Assembly: GCA_964396185.1 (NCBI GenBank)
Contig: CAYNEI010000023.1
Coordinates: 1-35,236, forward strand
Reading direction: 5' to 3'
DNA length: 35,236 nucleotides
Source: CAYNEI01 sp964396185
Lineage (GTDB): Archaea; Thermoplasmatota; SW-10-69-26
The notes beneath the pieces are model-generated. The model was not told the DNA's origin. It made no database searches and saw only the letters and a program-made list of their open reading frames with translations. Both the position numbers and the translations under genes were made by a program. Below, piece by piece: positions 7,384 to 18,400 of this stretch. The first letter of the stretch is position 1, and each line of letters opens with the position of its first letter.

Positions 7384-8748
7384 ATGAGCTACACCATCAC
7401 GTGGCTCAACGTGCTCGGCCTAGCCGCCGGCATCCTCATCCTCGCCGTGGGCGCTTTCGTGCTCTACGCCCGGCCCCGGGGGACGATCAACCGGGCGTTC
7501 TTCGGGTTGGCTGTCCTTGATGGGCTCTCGGGCATCCTCTTCTATTTCTGGTTGATGGCGAACGAACCGGGCCTGCAGGTCCTCTTCAACGCCACTTACT
7601 ACCCCCTGTTCATTGCTTTCCCTGGCTACCTCCTTGCGTTCGGCTTGCTCTTCCCGGTGGCGCTGGGTGGAGAGGAGTGGAAAAAGCGGATCTCTGGCAG
7701 TGTTCTCGCAGCTACGCTGGGGACCATAGCGCTCCATGCACTCAAACCCGACTGGTTCTGGGATATCGTCCCTCGAGGCCAGGGGGTGATGATCCAGGAT
7801 ACCACTGGTGGCCAGCTGGTGATCGCTTTCTTCTGGATCTCGACGGCCGCAGTGATTATGAAGCTCGCGTGGGGCCTCCTCAACACGAACCACCCGAAGG
7901 AGAAGCGGATGACCGGCCTCTTCCTTGCAGGGATGAGCGTCGGCTACGCGACATCCTTCCTCGCTGGCCTCGTCTTCGCGATGATGGACTCATCTACCCG
8001 GTTCCTCGATATCCAGGAATTCGGCCTCTTCGTGCTCCATCTCGCTGGGGTTCTCGCGACGGCATCGTTCCTTTTCGTGGTCATCTGGCTGTTCAGGAGG
8101 CGGGCGGCGCTTTCTTCCCGAACCCACCGGACGTTCCTCTTCACGGTCTTCGCCATCGCGATCCTCGTCCCGGCCCGCCTCTTCTCTGAAGATGGGTTCT
8201 ACATGAGCCAGATCCTCGGCCTCGTCGCCTACCCTCTCATCCTCGCCTACGCCATCGTCACCCAGGAGGCCTTCGACATCAACCCGCAGGTGCGCAACGC
8301 CGCAGCCGTGGGCGCCGCGGGCGCGCTCTTCGCGGCTGGGTTCGTCATCGGCGAGGATTTCCTCCAGGACATCCTGGCGGCCGGCTTCCTTGGAGAGGTT
8401 GCCTCGCCCGTGGCCGTGCAAGCCATCTCGGCGGTGCTGGCCGCGGCCATCAACCTGCCCATCTTCCTGGGCGCGCGTCGCCTGGCCCAGCGCGCCTTCA
8501 GCGGCGCGTTGGTGGATCCCAAGCACCTAGGCAACCTGGCCACCTACCGCCTGGTCCTCGAGGGCGCTCTCGAGGATGGGATCCTGGGAGCCCGGGAGAG
8601 CAAGGCACTCAAGACCCTGCGCGCGGAGCTCGGCATCTCCCAGCGCGAGCACGAGGAAATCACCGCCCAAGTGCACGCGAGCTTCCAGGACCGCCATGCA
8701 GGTGCAGACGATCCGGCCCACACCGGGGATCCGGCGGAGGGGGCCTGA
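7384..8748 (+). CDS. Multi-spanning receptor-like membrane protein with C-terminal helical domain
   Basis: This 454-aa protein has about ten hydrophobic segments up to residue about 365. The start, with a helix followed by YARPRGTINRAFFGL, resembles the membrane region of 7TM-type histidine-kinase receptors, but no kinase, HAMP or output domain follows. A short helical cytoplasmic domain (about 386-430, with LEGALEDGILGARESKALKTL) resembles small EF-hand/TerB-like helical modules found at the ends of archaeal membrane proteins. A Gly/Asp/Ala-rich tail closes it. The next gene starts on the base after its stop, so the two are translationally linked. It could be a sensor passing signals to a partner; function unproven. 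Confidence 0.75.
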   Translation: MSYTITWLNVLGLAAGILILAVGAFVLYARPRGTINRAFFGLAVLDGLSGILFYFWLMANEPGLQVLFNATYYPLFIAFPGYLLAFGLLFPVALGGEEWKKRISGSVLAATLGTIALHALKPDWFWDIVPRGQGVMIQDTTGGQLVIAFFWISTAAVIMKLAWGLLNTNHPKEKRMTGLFLAGMSVGYATSFLAGLVFAMMDSSTRFLDIQEFGLFVLHLAGVLATASFLFVVIWLFRRRAALSSRTHRTFLFTVFAIAILVPARLFSEDGFYMSQILGLVAYPLILAYAIVTQEAFDINPQVRNAAAVGAAGALFAAGFVIGEDFLQDILAAGFLGEVASPVAVQAISAVLAAAINLPIFLGARRLAQRAFSGALVDPKHLGNLATYRLVLEGALEDGILGARESKALKTLRAELGISQREHEEITAQVHASFQDRHAGADDPAHTGDPAEGA

Positions 8749-9333
8749 ATGAAGCGCGAGGACCTTGGCTGGCTCGCGCTGGCCCTCCTGTTGGCCACGA
8801 TCATCCTGGGCAGCCTGGCCCTGGAGACCGTGCGCATGGAGGACTACCCGGTCAACTGGGTCGCCGAGGAGAGCTACACCGATACCATCTCGGAGACCCT
8901 TGCCGAGGGGGAAGCCACGTCGACCCTGGCCCAGGCCAACGCCACCGGCCTGCGCGCCTTCCGCGCCGAGCTCACATGGACCGACGATGTCGGTTCAGCC
9001 GACCGGTTCCGGCTCACGATCGTGGCACCGGATGGCACCGAGGTCGGCCAGCGGGAGGGTCAGAGCGGTCGGATCACGCTCGAGGTCCCGATCCAGCCCC
9101 CACCGGAGATCGATGAGGTCTCCGCTCGGGATGCCGAGGAAGCCGAGCTCTTCGCCCGCTCGTATCTGGACCCCGAGGCCGGTCAAGGGAACTGGACCGT
9201 GCTCGTCGAGCTGCTCGAGGCTCCAGGGGAGAACACGGCGGGCATGGAGACCGAGCCCGACGGCTCCAACGCATTCGAGCTACAGGTCCGGATCACGACG
9301 CACCACCCGGAGCTTGGTCTCGCACCGGGTTAG
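8749..9333 (+). CDS. Membrane-anchored beta-sandwich surface protein
   Basis: This 194-aa protein starts at ATG 8749, directly abutting the stop of the receptor-like gene. It has an N-terminal hydrophobic helix (residues 7-25) preceded by Lys/Arg, serving as signal or anchor. The rest is extracytoplasmic and strand-rich: FRAELTWTDD, FRLTIVAPDGTEVG, RITLEVPI, NWTVLVELLEAPG, FELQVRI. This resembles the P/PPC-like jelly roll seen inside the ABC permease near the start of the window. NAT and NWT are possible N-glycosylation sites. Direct coupling suggests it is the extracellular partner of the preceding membrane protein. Confidence 0.7.
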   Translation: MKREDLGWLALALLLATIILGSLALETVRMEDYPVNWVAEESYTDTISETLAEGEATSTLAQANATGLRAFRAELTWTDDVGSADRFRLTIVAPDGTEVGQREGQSGRITLEVPIQPPPEIDEVSARDAEEAELFARSYLDPEAGQGNWTVLVELLEAPGENTAGMETEPDGSNAFELQVRITTHHPELGLAPG

Positions 9334-9374
9334 CCGGCTTGGCCGGGTTTTGGCAAGCTGCGCATTGCCAACAG

Positions 9375-9380
9375 TTAAGT
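9375..9380 (+). promoter_or_regulatory. TATA-like box TTAAGT of the giant gene
   Basis: This AT-rich hexamer lies 22-27 bases before the ATG at 9402 in GC-rich DNA, the same spacing as at other genes in this window. It supports ATG 9402 as a leaderless start of the giant gene, rather than the later candidates. Confidence 0.35.
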
Positions 9381-9401
9381 GCCACGAGGGCTCCAACCGG
9401 T

Positions 9402-12400
9402 ATGCGCGACACGTCCGAGAGGGGACGAACTGGAGCCTGCGGGAGTCCGATGGGCGACCATCGTGCCAGGATCCAACGCGCGCGGGAGGCGGAAGCCTTG
9501 CAGGTCTTTGGGAGCAGCAGCGCGCCAGTGTACGGCCGGGCCAGTTGTGGGAAGTCGATCCTTGCATGGACCGTTGTTCTGCTTGCTGTGGCGCTTGCCA
9601 CGGTGAGCGTGAGCGCTCTGGGTGCCGGCGACACGCTGCCGCCTACCCTGTCGGCCACCGAGAGCTGCGCGGATCCTGGCTTGAACGGCTGGTGCAAGGG
9701 GGCACCGCTGGTCTACAAGGTGCTTGCCGAGGAGCAAGGTGCTCCCTCGGTCTCTGAGGTGGACGTCTCGTGGGGAAGTGGATTCGGTGAGGTCGCTCAA
9801 GCAGGCGACCCCGAGATCGGCCTCTCCCTCGACGACGGTGAGAGCGGTGACCCCGTCTTCTTCACGTTCACAGACCTAGATGGATCCGGCCATGTGGACT
9901 CCGACGAGCCCATCTACCTCTCCCGGGATGACGGCGTCGGTGGCTCGGACACCGTCAACGAAGGTGACGTCCGGCTTGCGAACCCGGTGGAGGCATCCCT
10001 CGGGAGCCGAGTCACGACGACGGATGACGACTTCGGCGCCCCCCTTCTCCCAGCTGAACCGGGGGCCGATGAAGCCCACGGCGGTCCAGGGATCCTCGAC
10101 GATGTCCTCGGGTTCTTCGACGCGGACGGGGACAACACGTTCTCCCTCGGGGACACGCTCTATCTGAAGATCGCATCCGGCTTCACCTCGGATACGTCCA
10201 CCGTGGATATTGGCGATCTCATCCTCTCCGGAGCAGATGCGGGCACCTTCGTCCTGTCCGGTGACCCGGCGCTCAACAACCAGCTCACGGATCTCAACGC
10301 CCCTGGTGGCCACGATCCTGAGATCCGATTCATCGATCGAGATACGTGGCTCGATGTCGACGGGGACCCGGATCCCCCGCTGTACACGGAGGATTTCACC
10401 GAAGGAGCGGGAGAGGAGTGGTCGAACCCCAGCACCACCACCAGCCCGAGTGGGGAGGTCTTCCTCGGGGATTTCAACGCCCAGGGCATCGAGCTACGGC
10501 TCGAGAACTTACCGGAACACAACGAGGTCACCGTCGAGTTCGACCTCTACATCCTGCGACACTGGGACGGTACCTCCACCTCCCAGGGCCCGGATACCTT
10601 CGAGCTGGAGATCGCGGGAGGTGGGCCCACCTCGGTGGAGACGACCTTCTCGAACGTCGCCACCGATCAGTGCTGGCCGTCCGACTGCCCTGCGAACGCG
10701 TCGGCCCAGTCCGGTGCCTACGGCGTCAACCGCCTCGGCTACCTGACCGATGGCGCCCCGATGGATGCGGTCTACCGGGTCTCCGCGACGGCCAGCCACG
10801 ACAAGGCTCGCCTTGACATCAACTTCACCGGCGGCCCGTCGGTCGAGAACGAGACCTGGGGCATCGACAACGTGCGCGTGCTCACCGACGTCTCCGGGCT
10901 CGCCCGTGCTCAGCCCGTCTGCCAGCTCGGGGATTCGAGCATAGAGAGCCGGAACTGCTGGGAGGAGATCACCAGTGACGGCGAGCACGCCGTTCTCGCC
11001 TCAGCGGATGATCTGGCCGGCAACACCGGCTTCCGCAATGTCAGTCTCAAGCTCGATGCCACGCCCCCCGACGTGGGGATCGGCGTGCAGTGCCCCATCG
11101 AGGGCGCCAACGGCTGGTGCCAGGACGATGTCGAGGTCTCCTTCGAATGGTCGGATGCCACCAGCGGCATCGCGTCGGTGGCCTGCAGCCACGATTGCTT
11201 CAACGGGACGACGCTAACCGATGGGACCCATAACGTGACGATCGAGGCCGAGGACAACGCGGGGAACACGGCGTTCGCGAGCGAGCTCGCCAAGGTCGAC
11301 ACGACGCCGCCCACCGCGAGCATCGACTTGACCTGCTCCACGGGCGACCCGGTCACGGCCTGCCCGGGCCAACTGGAATACGATTGGATCATCTCGGATG
11401 CAACAAGCGGTGTCGCCTCGTCCACCTGCACCGTCGACGGCAGCGAGGTGTCCTGCGCGAGCGGCTCGCTTTCCGCCGACGGCCCTCACACCATCGAGCT
11501 CACAGTCACCGACAACGCAGGGAACACAGCAGGAGACAGTGCCTTCGGCCTCGTGGACACCGTCATCCCGAACATCGTCCAGGGGATCAGCTGCTTCGAC
11601 GAAGGGTCGAACGGCTGGTGCAAGGCGCCAGAGATCACCTACCAGCTCCAGCCCAACGAGGGCGGGCTCGGCACGGATGGGCTCGTCTACTTCGAGGATT
11701 TCGATACCGAGGGCCCGGGATCCGAGTGGTCGACCTCGTCGACGACCACGGCTGAGAACGGTGAGACCCTTCTGGGGAGGTTCGGGACGACGGACTCCAC
11801 CACCCTCACGCTCACCGATCTCCCCGACCACGAGGTCCTCTCCATCACCTACGACTTGTTCACCGTGGGCAGCGTCGACGGGAATGCAGACGGTACGGGG
11901 CCGGACATCTTCCGCCTCGATGTGGACGGCAACCGCCTCATCGACACGACCCTGAGCGTGGGCTCCACCGACCAGTGCTACCCGGATGACTGCCCCGCCA
12001 GCAACCCCGCTGGGACTGGGGCATACGCCTACGGGATCGACAGTGTTAGGATCGATGGCCAGTTCACGACGGTCTACCGTTTCACCGCCACCTTCCAGCA
12101 CGATGCATCGACCGCCACGATCGACTTCCTCGGAAGCCTGACCGAAGACATCGACGACGAATCCTGGGCCCTCGATGACGTCCGCGTCACGAAGGACATC
12201 TCCGGCCTACAGAGAGCCCAACCCACGTGCCAGATCAACGGTGGAGCCGGCTCAAGCCAGAACTGCTGGAACACGCTGACCACAGACGGGACTTATACGG
12301 TGGGTGCGTGGGCCCTTGACAACGCTGGCAACAACGGGACCGAGACCATCGACCTCAAGCTCGACAGCACGCCGCCCGATGTGTCCACGAGCCAGTCGTG

Positions 12401-15400
12401 CGATCACCCGGGAGCCAACGGTTGGTGCCTCGGGACCGCGACCGGCAGCGGGAACGCCACAGATGCCACCAGCGGCGTGGACACGCGCGACTGCGAGCTC
12501 GACCCCACGCCATCGAGCGGGGGCAGCAGCACCTGGGGGTTAGACCGGTGCTCCAGGTCTACCTCAGAGGACGGGGTCTACACCTTCACGTTCACGGCCA
12601 CCGACTTGGCCGGCAACTCGGCATTCGGCACGGAGAGCCTGCTGATCGATGGGACGCCGCCGACCGCCAGCATCGCGCTCCTCTGCTCGACCGGCGACCC
12701 GGTGAACGCGTGCCCGGGCGAGCTCGACTACGCATGGAGCTTCTCGGATGCCACCAGTGGCGTGGCCTCCGCCTCCTGCCTGCTCAACGGCGTCGCCGTC
12801 CCCTGCACCGGCGACACGATCACGGCCGAGGGCGCATACCTCCTTGAGCTCAACGTCACCGATGCCGCTGGCAACACGGCCACCGCCAGCGCCACCGGCG
12901 TCATCGACACGACACCCCCCACCATCGAGTCCAGCACGATCTGCGATCTCCCAGGGCACAACGGCTGGTGCCGTGACAACTCCCTTAGCTACAAGACCCA
13001 CCCCAAAGAGGCGGGCACGGTCCTGTACGAGGCGGACTTCTCCGCCGGCGCGGGGGGGGAATGGACGAATCCCATGACCACCACAACCCCTAACGGGGAC
13101 CGGTTCCTCGGGCAGTTCGGCACCGACTCCGTGACGCTCTCGCTTGACGGGCTTGCGGACCACAGCCAGTTGATCCTCGAGTTCGACTTCTATGCGATTC
13201 GAGAATGGAACGGCGACGACTCTCAGTTCGTCTTGATCATCGATGGCGACGGTTCGGACCCACCCATCGATACAACGTTCTCGAACACAGATAATCCCCA
13301 GTGCTGGCCATCCGGTGGTTCCCCTTGCTCGGACCCCCCACAGACTGGCGCCTTCGGCGTCAACCAGCTCGGCTACCACCATGACGGCGCCCCCATGGAT
13401 GCGGCCTACCGGTTGTCGGCTACCGTGGACCACTCGTCGGCCAATGCATCGATCACGTTCTACGTCGACATCCATTCCTCCGTCTCCGAGACCACCTGGG
13501 GTATCGACAACGTCCGCGTGCTCACCGACGTCTCCGGGCTCGCCCGTGCTCAGCCCGTCTGCGAGATCGGTGACTCTGGCCTGGACAGCCGGAACTGCTG
13601 GGACGAGGTCACCACCGACGGCGACCACGTGCTCTCCGCCTCGGCCGACGATCTGGCTGGCAACACGGGATCGCTGAACCTCAGCCTGAAGCTCGACGCC
13701 ACGCCACCGGTCCCAGAGATCAACGCCCCCTGTGGCACCCCAGGGAACGATGGTTGGTGTCTCGAGAGCATCCAGCTCACCTTCCCCGCCTCCGACGCCA
13801 CCAGCGGTATCGCGAGTCAGTCCTGCGATGTCGATGGGAATAGCTTCGACTGCTTCCGCAACGCGATCAACAACGGCGGGAACTTCTCCTTCAACCACAG
13901 CGCCACGGACGTCGCGGGTAACAGCGCCACCGTGAGCGAGCGTGTCAAGGTCGATGCCGAGCTCCCTGAGGTTGACATCGATGCCCCATGCGGCACACCT
14001 GGGAACAACGGCTGGTGCCAGCAGATGATCACCGCGAGCTTCTCGGCTTCGGATGCGACCAGTGGGGTCGCATCGACGACCTGCCGCATCGACGGTGCTT
14101 CGGTGTCTTGCGAGAGCGAGCACACGCTCCCCGAGGGCACCACGACGTTGGAGATGGACGCCACCGACAACGCCGGCAACACGGCCACCACCTCGACCAC
14201 CGTCAAGATCGACACCGTGGCTCCCGGGATCACCTTCGACGGCCAGAGCCCAGCGCCCAACGCCAACGGCTGGAACAACGAGAACGTCACGCTCTCTTGG
14301 ACGTGCACGGACGCGACCAGCGGTCCCGTGGAGAGCCCCGTCACCGAGACCCTGACCACGGAGGGCGCTGAGCTTTCCGCCACGGGCACCTGCGAGGACC
14401 AGGCGGGACACACGGCCGAGGACACCCAGACCGGCATCAACATCGACCTCACGACCCCCGCGAGCAGCTCCTCGCTTGCAGGCGAGCTCGGCGCTCAAGA
14501 CTGGTACACCTCGAACGTGACCGTCACCCTCTCGGCCACGGACGCCCTCTCCGGCGTCGACCACATCGACTACCACCTCGACGACGGCCCGGAGACCGAG
14601 TACACCGCCCCGTTCACCGTGAGCGAGCAGGGCGCCCACACGGTCAAGTTCTGGAGCACCGACGTCGCCGACAACCAGGAACCCGACCCATCCACAACGT
14701 TCAGTATCGACTCCGTCCCCCCAGAGGTCTCCATCAACGCGCCATGCACCGATGTAGGTGAGAACGGCTGGTGCGTCGCTTCCATCGAGGCGAGCTTCTC
14801 GGCCCACGACGCTCCCAGCGGCGTGGATTCCGCGGACTGCAAGATCGACGATGTCATCGTCGGGTGCGCCACCCACACCCTGGATGACGGCGCCCGAACG
14901 CTCAACATGACCGCTACGGATGTCGCGGGCAATACCGCGAGCGACGAGGTGACGCGTGACATCGACACCACGCCCCCCTTCGCTCTTCTGCTGGCCTCTT
15001 GCGACGAGCCTGGCAACGAGGGCTGGTGCCTGGCCTCCAGCTACGGTTACGACCTGAACGCCTCGGATGCCACCAGCGGCGTGGACAGCACCACCTGCTT
15101 CGTGGACGGCCCCACCGGGGCTTGCAGTGGGACGGTGACCGGCGAGGGTGTTCACACCATCCGAGCCGACGTGACCGACATCGCGGGCCACCGCAACTCG
15201 ACGAGCCTCGATTTAGCCATCGACAGCCAGGATCCCATCGTCGAGATCACCGCGACGTGCCCCAACGAGGGCGTGGATGGCTGGTGCCTGGAGCCCGTCA
15301 CCGTCACCACGAGCGCATCCGATGACACCAGTGGGCTTGCAGACACCACCTGCCTGCTCGACGGCTCGGTCGTCGACTGCGGCTCCTTCGATGTTGCAAG

Positions 15401-18400
15401 CGAGGGCGAGCACACCGCCAAGATCATCGCCACCGACCTGGCCGGCCGCAGCGCCGAGGCCACGACGACGTTCAAGGTCGACGCCACCCCGCCGCAGGTC
15501 TCGTTCAGCTTGACCTGCCCCGAAGGTGGTGCCAACGACTGGTGCCGGGAGAGCGCCCGCCTGGAGATCGTCATCGAGGACGACGGCAGCGGCGGTATCA
15601 CGACCACATGCGACGTGGACGGGACCCCCATCCACTGCGACGAGCTGCTCGAGTTCACCAAGCAGGGCTCCAGCACCGTCACCGTGGTCGCCGAAGACGA
15701 CGTCGGCAACCAGGCCACGGACAGCATCGAGGCCCAGGTCGACAGCCACCCACCCGCCGCCAACGTCCAGTTCACCTGCGCTGACCCGGGATCCAACGGC
15801 TGGTGCCGCTCGAGCTCGGCCGACTACACCGCCACTGCCAGCGACCCCACCAGCGGGATCGACGGCTCGCCCGCCTGCCGTGTCGACGGCGCCAGCGCCC
15901 CTTGCTCGGGCACCCTGGCGACCGAAGGCACCCACACCATCGAGATCGACACCCTAGACTTGGCTGGCAACCCCGTGACCTTCCAGCGCAGCCTCAGCCT
16001 GGACAGCTCCACGCCCACCCTCACCAGCCTCACGCCAGGCCAGGGCACCGTGGCGCTGGACTGGGACGCGCCAGACGGCCCCTCGAGCATCAGCGGCTAC
16101 AAGGTCTACCGAGCCACGGCCTCCTCCGGCCCATTCACGGCAGTGATCGCCACCGGGGACTCCACGCAAGCAACAGACAGCGGACTCTCCCCGAACACGA
16201 CCTACCACTACCAAGTCACCGCTCTCGGCGAGGCCGGCGAAAGCGGGGTCTCCAACACGCTGGACACCACCACCGAACCGGTTCCCCCAGGCGCCCCGCG
16301 CAACCTGACCGCTGATCCAGCCGGACCCACGGAGGTCGAGATCAGCTGGGAGCCACCCGCCACGAACGGTGGTGACGCGCTCACCAGCTACCGGATCTAC
16401 CGCGGCACCAGCTCCGGCGAGCTCACGCACAGGGACACCGTGCCCGCGGATCAGACCAGCTTCACCGACACCGCCACGGCCACCGACGACGAGGAGCCCA
16501 CCGGCTTCGTCTACTTCCGCGTCAACGCCACCAACAGCGTCGACGAAGGCGCTGGCTCAGAGGAGGTCCGCTACCCACCCAACGCGCCGGAGCCCGAGCC
16601 CACCGACGAGCCCGAGCCCGAGGAAACCCCAACCGAGTTCGAGCTCGCCTGGCAACGCACCGAGGGCCCCACCATCGATGCAGACTCCCGCGCCATCGCC
16701 CTCTCGCCCGACGGCGCCACCGTCTTCGCCGCCGGCACCGTCGCCACGCCAGACGGTGAGCAGATCGCTGTCACGGCCTACGCCGCCGAGGATGCCAACC
16801 GCCGCTGGCACACCCGTCTGGGAGAAACCACCCTGGGCCCAGACCGACCCACCACGCTCATCACCAGCCCAGCAGGCGACCAGGTGTTCGTGGCAGGCGC
16901 GTTCGGTGATAGCTACGCCGTGGCCGCGCTGGACACCGACGGCGGCGCGATCCAGTGGACCCAGCGCCTGGCTGGTGCCGGCCACGAAGCTCTGGCGCTC
17001 GCCATCGAGGACGAGGGCTCGCTGCTCTACGCCACTGGCACGATCCAGGACCCAGATACAAGAGCCGACCTCCACACGCTCGCCTTGGAAGCCAGCACCG
17101 GTGCAACCGCCTGGCAAGCCACGTACGCAACCGGCGGCCAGGACGAGGGAGGCGACATCGCCTACGACGCCACCACCGGGACCACGCTCGTGTCCGCCAC
17201 GAGCGCCCAGGACGCGGTGGTCATCGCCTACGACGCCACCACCGGGGACCAGCAGTGGCTCGTGCGCCACGACGGTGGCGATCTCGATCTCGCCTCCGGG
17301 CTCGCGCATACCCCCAGCCAAGGCCTGGTCCACGTGGCCATCACGAGCCTCACGCCCACCGGCCACGAAGGCCGCATCCTCTCCTACGAGATCGCCACGG
17401 GCCAGCTCGCATGGACCCAGACGCTTGGCAGCGGCCAGGCGGACCTGCCGGCTGGCGCGCTGGTCCCCACCACACTCACCAGCGATGCCACCGCTGGCGC
17501 CCTCTTCCTGGCCAGCGAGGTCGACGACGCTGAAGCGGGTGGCATCCGGCGAGCCGTCCACGCGCTCACCCCCGAGAGCGGCCAGGTGCAGTGGAGCCGG
17601 ACCTTGGACGGCTCTAGCACCGGGGATGCCAACGTCAACGCCCTGGCCGTCACCCATGATGGCGCCCAGATCGTGCTCGCCGGAGCCACCTGGGACCGCG
17701 CCGGCGCCACGCAACTCGCGCTCACCGGGCTCTCGGCCTCCAACGGCTCGACCCTCTGGAGCGATGCCCAGGGAGCCGCCGGGCCCGACCAGGCCATCGA
17801 TGTGGTGGCCAGCCCCACGGGTGATCTGTTCACCACCGGCACGCTCACCACCGGTGGTGAGATCCAGCGCTCCGCCACGCTCGCCTACGTGCCCGCATCG
17901 CCCGGGCAAGGAGGCCAAGAGAGCCAGGCCGGAACGGAGGGCTCGAGCAGCGATGAGCTGCCGGATGCCCTGGTGGCCGCCTACGAGCGCCTGGGCCACG
18001 AGGTCCCCGAGACCCCTGAGGCCGCCATGGATCGAGAGATCCGCCCGGTGCCCGGTGCTGGCATGACGCCACCGGTCTGCATCCCGTGCACCACGGGCCT
18101 GGACGTCTCCGAGCTGAGCATGGACCAACCCCGCCAAGGACCCGAAGACGAGGTGCCAGAGGACGTGCAGATCATCCTCAACCAGACGATCCCCGAGGAC
18201 GAGACGGTGCGTTTGGAGAACGGCACGGTCATCGTGGTCGGCACCATCGAGGTGGAGGGCACGCTCGTGATCATCAACACGACGCTCGAGTTCGCGCCCA
18301 CCAGCGACGGGATCTTCGTCAAGTCCACGGGTCTGCTGCTCAGCCAGGACGCTGCTTTCCAAGCCACCCTGGGGCTGAGCCCGGCCTCCCGCGCCCCGTT

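Larger units (their letters stand above)
9650..16010 (+). repeat. About 16 tandem Ig-like modules, 12 with a GWC/DWC cysteine signature
   Basis: Modules follow the pattern C-x(3)-G-x-N-G-W-C ... DATSGV-x(3)-C-x(2)-DG-x(4)-C ... G-x-H-T ... ATD-x-AGNTA ... D-x-TPP, about 86 residues each, with four cysteines that could form two disulfides. GWC (DWC once) codons start at 9686, 11112, 11613, 12420, 12963, 13752, 14010, 14766, 15021, 15279, 15537 and 15798. The regular run from 13752 on is spaced 255-261 bases. One module at 14268 has NGWN without Cys, two (about 11330 and 12680) have an ACPG variant, and one at about 14470-14700 is OmpL47-like. The AGN/HYR-like ends resemble bacterial Ig-like and OmpL47 repeats. 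Confidence 0.85.
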
